From Melioribacteraceae bacterium (GTDB lineage: Bacteria; Bacteroidota; Ignavibacteria; Ignavibacteriales; Melioribacteraceae), in the NCBI GenBank assembly GCA_021739765.1, contig JAIPBD010000020.1, positions 1-64,000 on the forward strand: 64,000 nucleotides of DNA, given 5' to 3'. Position 1 is the stretch's first letter. The number at the start of each line of letters is the position of its first letter. The notes under the pieces are model-generated. The model was given only the letters and a program-made list of their open reading frames with translations. It ran no database searches and was not told the DNA's origin. The translations under genes were made by a program, and so were the position numbers. Shown here piece after piece: positions 53,033-62,924 of this stretch.

Positions 53033-53848
53033 TTATTTCGAATAGAGAGTATCCGCCTTTTGAGCAGAAGTAACAATTCCTTTTATCAAAGATGAACTGA
53101 AACCCGAGTGTTCCATTTGATTTAATCCGGCAATCGTACAACCTTGAGGAGTAGTAACTTTATCGACTTCACGTTCAGGATGATTGCCACCTTCGATAAT
53201 CATAGCAGCGGCTCCTTTGGCTGTTTGTGCGGCCATAAAAAGAGCATCTTCCGCATGAAACCCAATTTCAATTCCACCTTGTGAAGCAGCGCGAATAGCT
53301 CGCATAAAAAACGCGATTCCGCATGCGCAGAGTGCGGTAGCCGGAACCATCAAATCTTCATGTATGACAACAGTCTTTCCAAGTTTATCGAAAATCTCAA
53401 CGGCAAGCTTAAGCTCGTTTTTATTCTCCGGGTTTGCGCTTATGCATGTCATCGATTCCTGAATTGCTATTGCGGTATTGGGCATAACTCTTATGACGGG
53501 TGTATCGTTTCCAATTTTGGATCTCATTTGATCGATCGTTGCACCGGAAACTACAGACATAACAATATGTTTTAGTGGATCTAAATTCTCTTTTATTTGA
53601 AATAATATCTCATCCAATTGTTGCGGAGTAACGGCAATGATAATTATTCCCGCATTTTTAACGGCTTCCACATTATCCGAAGTAGTTTTGAAACCCCTTT
53701 CACTAAATTTATCGAGAGATTTCCCATTTCTTTTTGTAAGATAGACTGAATCCGGTTTAATCTCGCCCGATGCGACAAGTCCGTTAGCAATTGAGCCGCC
53801 GATATTTCCACATCCTATAATTGCAATATTTTTTGTAACTCCGTTCAA
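53033..53848 (-). CDS. proC: Pyrroline-5-carboxylate reductase
   Basis: The last step of proline synthesis: reduction of pyrroline-5-carboxylate with NAD(P)H. The dinucleotide fold opens with IAIIGCGNIGGSIANGLVASG, then IIAVTPQQL and VIRVMPNTAIAI. The C-terminal signature PQGCTIAGLNQMEHSGFSS is intact. The length of 271 residues is normal. It is the last gene of the met/thr run, 13 bases after thrC. Confidence 0.96.
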   Translation of the reverse strand: MNGVTKNIAIIGCGNIGGSIANGLVASGEIKPDSVYLTKRNGKSLDKFSERGFKTTSDNVEAVKNAGIIIIAVTPQQLDEILFQIKENLDPLKHIVMSVVSGATIDQMRSKIGNDTPVIRVMPNTAIAIQESMTCISANPENKNELKLAVEIFDKLGKTVVIHEDLMVPATALCACGIAFFMRAIRAASQGGIEIGFHAEDALFMAAQTAKGAAAMIIEGGNHPEREVDKVTTPQGCTIAGLNQMEHSGFSSSLIKGIVTSAQKADTLYSK

Positions 53849-53861
53849 TTTATCCTCCGAA

Positions 53862-55163
53862 TTAACTACAAATTAAATATTCTTTAAACACAGAATATTT
53901 ATTTGATAATTGTGTTGAAATTTTTTCTTTGCTAAAACTTTCTCTTAAAGTCGGATGAAGTTCCAACTTTTTGTTAACGGCTTGTTCAACAACATCAAGA
54001 AATTTTGAATGGTGCGCGGTTTCAAGTAAAATTTTAGCTGTATTTAAACTCGAATTATTGCTAAACTTTTCCATAGCGAGGTAACCTACCGAACCATGCG
54101 GATCTAGTATGTAATTATGTTTCTCGTAAATTCTTTTAATATTTGATAAAGTATCCGGATCAGAATGAGATGATGATTTTATTTCACACCTCATTTTTTC
54201 AATATCGTTTTGATATAATCGCTTAATTCTGTCCAAGTTACTCGGCGTTCCTACATCCATCGCATTTGAAAATGTCTTAATTGATTCTCTTGGAGCATAT
54301 CGTCCGCTGTTAATAAATTCGGTAAAAACGGAATTTGAATTAGTGGCCGAAATAAAATATTCGATTGGTAAACCCATTTTTTTCGCAAATAAACCTGCGG
54401 TAAGATTTCCTAAATTTCCCGAAGGAACACAGAATACAGCTTTTTCGAACTTGGGAGGGAGTTGCTTAAAGGCTTCAAAATAATAGAATGATTGCGGTAG
54501 CAGTCTTGAAATGTTAATCGAATTTGCGGATGAAAGATTTAATTTTTCCGTCAGTTCAGAATCGACAAAAGCCTCTTTCACGATTCTCTGACAATCATCA
54601 AAAGTACCGTTTATTTCAAGAGCGGTAATATTCCCACCCATCGTGGTAAGTTGTTTTTCTTGAGATTCGCTTACTTTCCCACTTGGATATAAAATGTAAA
54701 CGTTGATTCCTTCCGCATTATAAAATCCGTTTGCGACCGCGCTTCCCGTATCCCCTGAAGTAGCGACTAAAATATTCAATTCGTCTTTTGAATCCTTTAC
54801 AAAATGGCTCATTGTGCGAGCCATAAATCTGGCTCCAAAATCTTTAAAAGCTAATGTTGGTCCGTGAAACAGCTCAAGAATAAAAGTGGAGTCGGAAAGT
54901 TTATGAATTGGCGCGGGAAAATTTATTGATGACTTTATGATATCAGATAGATCTGAATTATTTATTTCTTCATCAACAAATCCTTTTGCAATCTCGAAAG
55001 CAATTTCCTCAAACAAATAATTCTTTAGGTTTTTAATGAAATCTTTTTGCAGAGGCGGAATTAATTCCGGCATATACAGTCCGCCATCCGGAGCTAATCC
55101 ATGTACAACAGCTTCCTTAAAAGTAAATTTGGCTTTTACATTATTTGTGCTGTAATAATTCAT
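53862..55163 (-). CDS. thrC: Threonine synthase
   Basis: A PLP enzyme converting O-phosphohomoserine to threonine. The PLP lysine lies in GPTLAFKDFGARFMA near residue 107, LVATSGDTGSAVANGF binds the cofactor phosphate, and VPSGNLGNLTAGL follows. The N-terminus MNYYSTNNVKAKFTFKEAVVHGLAPDGGLY is typical of the long bacterial form. It overlaps thrB by one base (TAATG type), so the two are translationally coupled. Confidence 0.97.
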   Translation of the reverse strand: MNYYSTNNVKAKFTFKEAVVHGLAPDGGLYMPELIPPLQKDFIKNLKNYLFEEIAFEIAKGFVDEEINNSDLSDIIKSSINFPAPIHKLSDSTFILELFHGPTLAFKDFGARFMARTMSHFVKDSKDELNILVATSGDTGSAVANGFYNAEGINVYILYPSGKVSESQEKQLTTMGGNITALEINGTFDDCQRIVKEAFVDSELTEKLNLSSANSINISRLLPQSFYYFEAFKQLPPKFEKAVFCVPSGNLGNLTAGLFAKKMGLPIEYFISATNSNSVFTEFINSGRYAPRESIKTFSNAMDVGTPSNLDRIKRLYQNDIEKMRCEIKSSSHSDPDTLSNIKRIYEKHNYILDPHGSVGYLAMEKFSNNSSLNTAKILLETAHHSKFLDVVEQAVNKKLELHPTLRESFSKEKISTQLSNKYSVFKEYLICS

Positions 55164-56098
55164 TAATCCAAAACCTTCGGTCCTACTTTATTGATTTTTG
55201 AAACATAAGTTTGTCCTTCCACCCCAAAATCAGAAATAGTCTTTTTCATATTTACTGCAATTTCAACGGCATTATTTTTTGATAAACTAAAAGCAAAAAT
55301 AGAAGGACCGGAGCCTGTTATATTGCAATTTAAAGCGCCGGAAGCTAGAGCGGATTTTCTCACTTCTTCGTAAAAAGGGAGTAGTTTAGCGCGTCTAGGT
55401 TCAGCGATGGAATCGATTAAAGACCTGGAAATGAGATTAAAATCGTTTTGCATTAATCCTGTAACCAATCCTGCGGAGTTTCCGGCTTGTTCCACCGCAG
55501 TTTTAATTGAAACTGACTTGGGAAGAATTTTCCTTGCTTCACTTGTTTTGATCTCAATTGCGGGATAGATAATAGAACAAAAAAGATTTGAAGGGGTGTC
55601 GATTTTAATTACATCGATTGGATTATAACCCCTGATCAGAACAAATCCGCCGTAAAGCGCGGGTGCGACATTATCTGCATGAATTGCATTGCTCGCGATA
55701 CTCTCGCCCTGAACCGCGAAATCGAGCAATTCTTTTTTCTTCAATCTTAAGTTCAAAAGTTTGTTCAATGCAAATACGCCGGCAACTGCACTTGCGGCGC
55801 TTGAACCAAGTCCGCTTCCTATTCCCATCTTTTTATTTATTTGGACATTGTATCCGCCCGGAAGTCCGTAGAAATCGATCATTGATTTCATCGCAAAAGT
55901 TGTAGTATTCTTCAAAATTTCGAAAGGAAGTTTACCATTGTCACCCGTAATGTTTGTAATTACCAAATCGTTGGAGTCAGATTTAGTAACCGTAACTTCA
56001 TCTCCCGGTTCATTTAAGGCAAATCCCATAATGTCGAATCCTGGTCCCACATTTGAAACAGAAGCCGGCGCGAATACTTTAATTGAATTTGAACTCAT
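55163..56098 (-). CDS. thrB: Homoserine kinase
   Basis: A GHMP-fold kinase phosphorylating homoserine. VFAPASVSNVGPGFDIMGFAL opens it, the ATP motif MGIGSGLGSSAASAVAG follows, and NITGSGPSIFAFS near the end is the third GHMP motif. The length of 311 residues is normal. It overlaps asd by four bases and thrC by one base. Confidence 0.96.
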   Translation of the reverse strand: MSSNSIKVFAPASVSNVGPGFDIMGFALNEPGDEVTVTKSDSNDLVITNITGDNGKLPFEILKNTTTFAMKSMIDFYGLPGGYNVQINKKMGIGSGLGSSAASAVAGVFALNKLLNLRLKKKELLDFAVQGESIASNAIHADNVAPALYGGFVLIRGYNPIDVIKIDTPSNLFCSIIYPAIEIKTSEARKILPKSVSIKTAVEQAGNSAGLVTGLMQNDFNLISRSLIDSIAEPRRAKLLPFYEEVRKSALASGALNCNITGSGPSIFAFSLSKNNAVEIAVNMKKTISDFGVEGQTYVSKINKVGPKVLD

Positions 56099-57144
56099 AA
56101 AATTCCATCCAAATAATTTTGCGCTTTCAGAAGTTCGGCAATAAGAATTGTTCCTCCGGCAGCCCCTCTAATTGTATTATGCGAGAGTACTACGAATTTG
56201 AAATCAAATAAAGAATCTTCTCTTAATCGACCGACCGAAACTGACATACCATTGCCAAGATTTCTATGTATTCTTGGCTGGGGATATTGATCTTCTTCAA
56301 AATATAAAATAGGATTTTTCGGTGCCGAAGGTAAATTCAATTCTTGAGGAAGAGACGTAAAATTGCTAAAAGCAGATTTTACTTCTTCCAGCGTGGTCTT
56401 CGTCTTTAATGAAACTTGCACGCATTCCAGATGTCCATCCAAAACATGAACTCTATTACATTGTGCACTCAATTTAATTTTAGCATTAATTATTTCATTA
56501 TCATGATAATCGCCCAATATTTTTAAAGGTTCGCTCTCCATTTTTGCTTCTTCACCACCAATAAAAGGAACCACATTATCGAGCATATCCATACTTGGAA
56601 TTCCGGGATAACCACCACCGGAAATTGCTTGCATGGTAACGACATTTACTTTCTCCAATCCAAATGAATCTGCCAAAGGCTTTAGCGCTAAAACCAATCC
56701 GATAGTTGAGCAATTTGGATTTGTAATTATAGCTCCTTTCCAATTTTGCTTTTTGATTAATGGGAGATGATCATGATTTGCTTCCGGAATAATGAGAGGA
56801 ACATCTTTATCAAAACGGTGATTCCGGGCGTTAGAAATTACAAAGTAACCTTCCTTCGCGAAATTTTCTTCGATTTCTCCGGCAACCGACGCATCCATCC
56901 CGGAAAAAATTATTTTGGATTCAAAGTTTGGGTTGCATTTTTTAACAATTAAACTTCCGATTCTTTCATCGAGCGGAGTGGACATATTCCAATTCGTAGC
57001 TTCAGAATACTTTTTACCGGCGGAACGATCGGAAGCTCCAAGTTCAGTTATTTCAAACCAAGGATGATTTGTTAACAGTTCGATGAATTTTTGTCCCACA
57101 CTTCCGGTTGCGCCGAGAATCCCGACTGAAATTTTATTCTCCAT
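56095..57144 (-). CDS. asd: Aspartate-semialdehyde dehydrogenase
   Basis: It reduces aspartyl phosphate to the semialdehyde for threonine, methionine and lysine. VGILGATGSVGQKFIELL binds NADP, the active-site cysteine is in ITNPNCSTIGLVLAL, and AISGGGYPGIPSMDML follows. HVLDGHLECVQV holds the catalytic histidine region. The 349-residue sequence has the longer archaeal/yeast-like form. It starts three bases after thrA. Confidence 0.95.
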   Translation of the reverse strand: MENKISVGILGATGSVGQKFIELLTNHPWFEITELGASDRSAGKKYSEATNWNMSTPLDERIGSLIVKKCNPNFESKIIFSGMDASVAGEIEENFAKEGYFVISNARNHRFDKDVPLIIPEANHDHLPLIKKQNWKGAIITNPNCSTIGLVLALKPLADSFGLEKVNVVTMQAISGGGYPGIPSMDMLDNVVPFIGGEEAKMESEPLKILGDYHDNEIINAKIKLSAQCNRVHVLDGHLECVQVSLKTKTTLEEVKSAFSNFTSLPQELNLPSAPKNPILYFEEDQYPQPRIHRNLGNGMSVSVGRLREDSLFDFKFVVLSHNTIRGAAGGTILIAELLKAQNYLDGIL

Positions 57145-57147
57145 TTT

Positions 57148-59604
57148 TTATCCCAAATAATTAGAAATTCTTAAAATATCTACTAGTACTCCAAAGGCGG
57201 TGTTAATCGGTCCGGCTCCGGGTCCCTTTATTACAAGGGGTTTATCATTAAAGTTTTTTGTTGTGAAGGCGACTATATTATCGCTTCCTTCCAAATTGTA
57301 AAACGGATGTCTGCTGTCGATTTCCTGAATTCCAACTTCGGCTTTTCCTTTTTCAAATTTAGCGATGTAACAAAGTTTTTTATTTTCGGTAATCACTTCT
57401 TTAATTCTTTTGCTAAACTTCTCATCTTCCGATTCTAAAATTTCAAAATATTCATCAATCGATGCTGCTTTTTTTGCCTTAGCAGAAACGAGACTTTCAA
57501 CTTTTACATCTTTCATTTCGAATGGATATTTAGACTCTCTGATAAGAATCAAAAGTTTTCGGGCGACATCCAGTCCGCTTAAATCGTCTCTCGGGTCCGG
57601 CTCAGTAAAACCGGCTTTTTTGGCTTCTTTAACAATATCAGAAAATTTTGAATCAATTTTAATCGAATTAAAAATGTAACTCAAAGTTCCGGAAAAGACT
57701 CCTTCAATTTTGAAAATTTCATCCCCATTTTGAACAAGATCTTTTAATGTGTTAATGATTGGAAGAGCCGCTCCGACGTTTGTCCCGTATCGAAATTGAA
57801 CTTGGTGTTTTTTTGATGTTTGGGAAAGATCGTAAAAGTCTTTATATCGGCTGGAATTAGCAATTTTGTTTGGAGTTACAATAGAGATACTCGATTCAAG
57901 AATATTTTTGTAAAAGGGAATAAATATTCGCGAAGCTGTTGAATCAATAAAGATTGAATTGGGTAGATTCAAAGCTTTCATTTTTTGGATGAACAGTTGC
58001 GTGTCAGATAAGTTTTCGGAATTCTCAAGCTGATCTTTCCATGTTGAAATTTCAAATCCATCACTATCCAAAAACATTTTACTGCTGTTTATGACACCTA
58101 CCAATTTTAATTCCGCATGAGCTTCTCTCGAAATAAACTCTTTTCTATCTTCTATTAAATTTAAAAGTTCCCTTCCAACCATCCCCGGCCCGGCAATAAA
58201 CAGATTGATAACTTTCTTTTTCGCAAGGAAGATTGAATCATGCAGCACGTTTAGGGCTTTTGGTAAACATGCTTTATCGATAACGAGGGAAATATTCAGT
58301 TCGGATGATCCTTGTGCAATTGCGTGTAAATTAATTCCATTTTTTCCAAGAGCTTGGAATACCATCCCCGAAATTCCCGGAGTCTGTTTCATATCTTCAC
58401 CAACAACAGCAATTATCGAGAGGTTATCTTCAACTACAACTTTGCTGATGTTCCCGCTTTTTATTTCAGTTCCAAATTCTGTTTCGATAGCTTCCTTCGC
58501 TACGCTGCCTACGGAAGGATGCACAGCAAAACAGATGCTGTGCTCTGAGGACGCTTGAGAAATTAGAATAATATTTATATTTTTCTCGGCAAGCGATTTA
58601 AATAATTTTGCAGCTACACCTGTAACACCAATCATTCCGCTGCCCTGAACTCTCACCAACGAAACATTGTCAATGGATGAAATACCTTTAATATTGAACG
58701 GAACTGATTTTTCTCGTTCAACAATTACAGTTCCGGGAAAAGAAGGATTGAATGTATTTTTAATTCTGATTTTTATTTTCTTTTTTAGTGCCGGCTGCAT
58801 TGTCGGGGGATAAATTACTTTAGCACCAAAGTGTGATAACTCCATTGCCTCTTCGTAAGTAACTGCTTTGAGGGAAAATGAATTTTTTACTTTCCTGGGA
58901 TCGGCAGTTAAGATGCCGTCAACGTCAGTCCAAATTTGAATTTCGCTTGCATTTAGAGCGGCACCAAATATTGAAGCGGTATAATCTGACCCCCCCCGAC
59001 CCAGAGTTGTGATTACACCATCCTTTGTCGACCCTATAAATCCGGTAATAATTTGAGTACGATTATGTTTTTTAAAATAATCTGAAATGTTTTTGTTAGT
59101 TAAAGTGTAATTGACAGAAGCGTTTCCAAAATTATCATCGGTTTTTACAAGTTCACTTGCTTGTAAATATTCTGTTTTGATTCCACGATTCTGCATCGTA
59201 CTTGTAATTATTGTGCAGGAAAGTCTTTCACCAAATGATTGAATAAAATCAAGTGTGCGTGGAGTTAATTCCCTAAGAAGAAATACTCCATGATAAATTT
59301 CTCCCAATGATAAAAATAAATCATCAACTTCTTTTAGAAGTTCTTTCGAATCGGGTTTACCATTTAGATCGGTAATAATGTCGTAATGCAGCTTTATGAG
59401 TGTTTCAAGCTCATCCCTATATCGGATTTCCTTATTCAAAGCTAAATTGCTAATTTCTATCAATTTATCCGTTACAGTTTGAAATGCTGAAAAAATAATC
59501 GCAATTTTTTCTTTTTTATTCAATTCTTGTTGAATAATCATAACAACGCTATTAATTCTTTCAGCATTTCCAACGCTGGAGCCGCCAAATTTTAGTACTT
59601 TCAT
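57148..59604 (-). CDS. thrA: Bifunctional aspartokinase / homoserine dehydrogenase I
   Basis: The first and third steps of the threonine/methionine branch are fused in one 818-residue chain. Order: kinase domain with VLKFGGSSVGNAERI and TTLGRGGSDYTASIFG (1-290), two ACT domains (about 310-460) that bind the feedback amino acid, and homoserine dehydrogenase (470-818) with LFIAGPGMVGRELL, a GTNVGAALPIINTLK loop and FTEPDPRDDLSGLDVARKLLIL. It sits between metX and asd. Feedback by threonine is typical for this fusion class. Confidence 0.97.
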   Translation of the reverse strand: MKVLKFGGSSVGNAERINSVVMIIQQELNKKEKIAIIFSAFQTVTDKLIEISNLALNKEIRYRDELETLIKLHYDIITDLNGKPDSKELLKEVDDLFLSLGEIYHGVFLLRELTPRTLDFIQSFGERLSCTIITSTMQNRGIKTEYLQASELVKTDDNFGNASVNYTLTNKNISDYFKKHNRTQIITGFIGSTKDGVITTLGRGGSDYTASIFGAALNASEIQIWTDVDGILTADPRKVKNSFSLKAVTYEEAMELSHFGAKVIYPPTMQPALKKKIKIRIKNTFNPSFPGTVIVEREKSVPFNIKGISSIDNVSLVRVQGSGMIGVTGVAAKLFKSLAEKNINIILISQASSEHSICFAVHPSVGSVAKEAIETEFGTEIKSGNISKVVVEDNLSIIAVVGEDMKQTPGISGMVFQALGKNGINLHAIAQGSSELNISLVIDKACLPKALNVLHDSIFLAKKKVINLFIAGPGMVGRELLNLIEDRKEFISREAHAELKLVGVINSSKMFLDSDGFEISTWKDQLENSENLSDTQLFIQKMKALNLPNSIFIDSTASRIFIPFYKNILESSISIVTPNKIANSSRYKDFYDLSQTSKKHQVQFRYGTNVGAALPIINTLKDLVQNGDEIFKIEGVFSGTLSYIFNSIKIDSKFSDIVKEAKKAGFTEPDPRDDLSGLDVARKLLILIRESKYPFEMKDVKVESLVSAKAKKAASIDEYFEILESEDEKFSKRIKEVITENKKLCYIAKFEKGKAEVGIQEIDSRHPFYNLEGSDNIVAFTTKNFNDKPLVIKGPGAGPINTAFGVLVDILRISNYLG

Positions 59605-59641
59605 TTTAATTCTATTTTTAGTTAGTAAACTTCAATAAGTA

Positions 59642-60799
59642 TTAATTTATAAAATCATAAATCATTGCTGTTAATTGATCAAACTCAATCAAGAATGCAT
59701 CGTGTCCGTGAATCGATTCGATCTCTTTATAAATTGAGTCAGGTATCATATTAAGAAATTCCTTTTGCTCTGATGGAGGATAGAGGATGTCGGTTGAGAT
59801 ACCGATTCCCAATGTTGGAATTTTTATTGATCCTAGGACTCCTTCAAGTTCACCCCTTCCCCGGGTGATATCATGTGTGTCAAGAGTATTTGTGATTGAG
59901 ATATAACTATTAGCGTCGAATCTATTTACTAATTTCTGACCTTGATAATCCAAATAACTTTCAATATCATATTTACTACGTTTAAGAAATTCATCATAAA
60001 ATTTTGAAATATTTCTTCCAAATCGTTCTCCAAAAGAGGGAAAACTCCTATAACTGATCATCGCTAATCTTCTGGCAACTGCAAGCCCGTTTTCAGGTTG
60101 AGAAGAATACCTCCCTTTATTCCATATCGGATCAGCTTTTATGGCTTCCCGTCCTGTGTGATTGAACGAGATTGCCCATGGTGAATGTTTAACCGCTGTG
60201 GCAATGGGGATAATTGATTGAATAATTTCCGGATACATTATGGCCCATTCTAACACTTGCATTCCACCGAGTGAACCACCTGCCGCTGTAACTATTTTTT
60301 TTATTCCGAGTTTATCGATTAAAACCTTTTGTAATTCAACCATATCCCTAACCGTAACATGCGGGAAATCAGAGGCATACGAATCTTGTGAATCATTCTT
60401 AAAAGAAGTCGGCCCGGTTGTACCATAACAACTTCCTAAAATATTGGTGCAGACTACAAAGTACTTTTCGGTATCAAAAACTTTTCCGGGTCCGATTAGA
60501 GGATCCCACCAACCGGGAGAATTTGAAAACATTTTGGAGTAAGATTTCAAAAGATCAAATTTGGAATATGGATCAGACTCCTCCTTTTCAAGTACTCCCG
60601 CAGCATGTGCGTTTCCGGAGAGCGCATGGCAAATCAGAATGACGTTCGTTCCATCCGAATTGAGCTCGCCATAACTTTGGTAAGCGATATTGACATTACG
60701 AAGTTCTTCACCATTCTCTAGCTTGAATGATCGGAGATCGTAATTAATCTTAACGATCTCCGTTTTTGCCATCAATTTGTTTTCTGATTTATTAAGCAT
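59642..60799 (-). CDS. metX: Homoserine O-acetyltransferase
   Basis: An alpha/beta-hydrolase acyltransferase that acetylates homoserine at the start of methionine synthesis. The nucleophile serine is in AAGGSLGGMQVLEW near residue 155; LICHALSGNAHAAG and FVVCTNILGSCYGTTGP are family motifs. The catalytic Asp and His are in GISTDILYPP and IHGHDAFLIE. Some members use succinyl-CoA; the sequence alone does not settle it. It follows metY after 48 bases. Confidence 0.94.
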   Translation of the reverse strand: MLNKSENKLMAKTEIVKINYDLRSFKLENGEELRNVNIAYQSYGELNSDGTNVILICHALSGNAHAAGVLEKEESDPYSKFDLLKSYSKMFSNSPGWWDPLIGPGKVFDTEKYFVVCTNILGSCYGTTGPTSFKNDSQDSYASDFPHVTVRDMVELQKVLIDKLGIKKIVTAAGGSLGGMQVLEWAIMYPEIIQSIIPIATAVKHSPWAISFNHTGREAIKADPIWNKGRYSSQPENGLAVARRLAMISYRSFPSFGERFGRNISKFYDEFLKRSKYDIESYLDYQGQKLVNRFDANSYISITNTLDTHDITRGRGELEGVLGSIKIPTLGIGISTDILYPPSEQKEFLNMIPDSIYKEIESIHGHDAFLIEFDQLTAMIYDFIN

Positions 60800-60847
60800 G
60801 TTTGCCGATTTTATTTTTACTCAATTCATAAATATATTGCTTCGCTT

Positions 60848-62173
<1,326 letters not shown>

Positions 62174-62188
62174 TTATTGTAACGAATA

Positions 62189-62226
62189 ATAAAAAAGCCT
62201 CTCAGGAAAGAATCCTGAAGAGGCTT
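62189..62226 (-). terminator. Expression-platform terminator of the SAM-I riboswitch
   Basis: On the minus strand aagcctcttcagga pairs with tcctgagaggctt, followed by TTTTTT. It lies between the SAM-I aptamer and metY (start 62158) and is the expected off-state structure. Confidence 0.88.
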
Positions 62227-62236
62227 GTAAAATCAT

Positions 62237-62360
62237 TCGCTCTTCCCTCATCTTTCCCAAATAATTAATATTTTTTGGGCAGGATTTAGCACCTTCCACT
62301 TAGTGGTGGTTGCTAAGGTTTCAACGGGCCTGTTCCCTCAACCTTTCTTAATAAGAGTAA
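62237..62360 (-). promoter_or_regulatory. SAM-I (S box) riboswitch aptamer
   Basis: Minus-strand RNA reads ctcttattaagaaaggttga, then gggaacaggcccgttgaaac, then cttagcaaccaccactaagt and ggaaggtgctaaatcctgcc, ending in a gggaaagatgag segment. These are the S-box landmarks: AAG-AGGTTGAGGGA, GGCCCGATGAAACC with one change (GTTG for GATG), GCAACC, GGTGCTAAATCC. It binds S-adenosylmethionine and turns off the met genes. End coordinates are approximate. Confidence 0.92.
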
Positions 62361-62382
62361 ATATTTATAAGAACATAAAACT

Positions 62383-62404
62383 TAGCCCTTCTGAAGAAGG
62401 GCTA
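62383..62404 (-). terminator. Hairpin after the Cys-rich leader, possible attenuator
   Basis: tagccctt (62383-62390) pairs with aagggcta (62397-62404) around a six-base loop. On the minus strand agtttt follows, a weak T-run. The loop and arm sequence ttctga (62389-62394) is complementary to tcagaa (62421-62426), directly after the leader stop codon, so an alternative fold competes with it. Confidence 0.6.
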
Positions 62405-62426
62405 TTAAAAATTTATCTTATCAGAA

Positions 62427-62522
62427 TTAGTTGCAACCCGGACAACAACACAAGCAATTGTTACACATGCACATGAAGTGAACTGATTTGAAAGCCGCTA
62501 TATTCTGATAAATAGTTTTCAT
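62427..62522 (-). CDS. 31-codon cysteine-rich leader peptide upstream of the met operon
   Basis: On the minus strand the ATG at 62522 opens MKTIYQNIAAFKSVHF, followed by MCMCNNCLCCCPGCN and a TAA stop. Seven of the last 14 residues are cysteine, three of them consecutive (TGT TGT TGT). Cys-rich upstream frames that make ribosomes stall when cysteinyl-tRNA is scarce are known in actinobacterial sulfur operons. Here the frame is followed by a hairpin with a competing fold, then by a SAM-I riboswitch and metY. A weak AGGTG lies 11 bases before the ATG. The alternative is a small metal-binding peptide. Confidence 0.65.
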   Translation of the reverse strand: MKTIYQNIAAFKSVHFMCMCNNCLCCCPGCN

Positions 62523-62570
62523 AATAATTGCACCTAACTTAGTCTTGGAATAATTTGTTGTCAAGCACAT

Positions 62571-62599
62571 TTTATAAGCTGATTGTAAAAAGTTGTCAC
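62571..62599 (-). promoter_or_regulatory. Predicted promoter of the met/thr operon leader
   Basis: On the minus strand GTGACA (-35, 62594-62599) and TATAAA (-10, 62571-62576) are separated by 17 bases. Transcription would start near 62564, about 40 bases before the Cys-rich leader ATG. Confidence 0.5.
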
Positions 62600-62614
62600 T
62601 TTTGAATAATAATC

Positions 62615-62643
62615 TTGATTCAAAAACCGTAGCTATCTAATTT
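62615..62643 (+). promoter_or_regulatory. Predicted promoter of the ilvD leader
   Basis: TTGATT (-35, 62615-62620) and TAATTT (-10, 62638-62643) are spaced 17 bases apart, just upstream of the Leu/Ile-rich leader. The match is moderate. Confidence 0.4.
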
Positions 62644-62655
62644 GCGCAGAAATTT

Positions 62656-62823
62656 ATGAGAGTTATGAAGATTCAAAACACAAATACACTTCAGGTAATT
62701 CAGGTTCTTTCCAATAATAGAACCAGAAAACTCTCCGTGGAAAATACAAACACTTCATTAGATTCAATGCTTCTCCTTGGTATTATACTTATTAGCCTCC
62801 TCGGAATTATTATTCTCGGTTAA
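62656..62823 (+). CDS. 55-codon branched-chain-rich leader peptide upstream of ilvD
   Basis: The frame starts MRVMKIQNTNTLQVIQVLSN and ends SMLLLGIILISLLGIIILG with a double stop (TAA TAA). Among its last 18 residues, 13 are Leu or Ile. Leader peptides packed with the regulated amino acids (such as the enterobacterial ilv leader) sit at the same place. A second in-frame ATG at 62665 may be the real start. It could alternatively be a tiny membrane peptide, since the end is a perfect hydrophobic helix. Confidence 0.6.
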   Translation: MRVMKIQNTNTLQVIQVLSNNRTRKLSVENTNTSLDSMLLLGIILISLLGIIILG

Positions 62824-62835
62824 TAACCGCGTCTC

Positions 62836-62883
62836 TCCCGATACATCAAATTTTAACAATATTGAATTCGGGATAGACCCGAA
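62836..62883 (+). promoter_or_regulatory. Pair of mutually exclusive hairpins before ilvD
   Basis: tcccga (62836-62841) can pair with tcggga (62868-62873), or ttcggg (62867-62872) can pair with cccgaa (62878-62883). Both use the same middle segment, as in an attenuator. No T-run follows, so control, if any, may work on translation (ribosome-binding site ggagga at 62916-62921). Confidence 0.4.
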
Positions 62884-62924
62884 AAGTAAAGTTTATATCT
62901 AAAGTTGAATGTTGGGAGGATATT

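Noticed and set aside
62427-62522. Metallothionein-like or modified peptide instead of a leader
   Set aside because: Possible but less likely: position before a hairpin and SAM-I riboswitch, and the competing fold after the stop, fit attenuation better.
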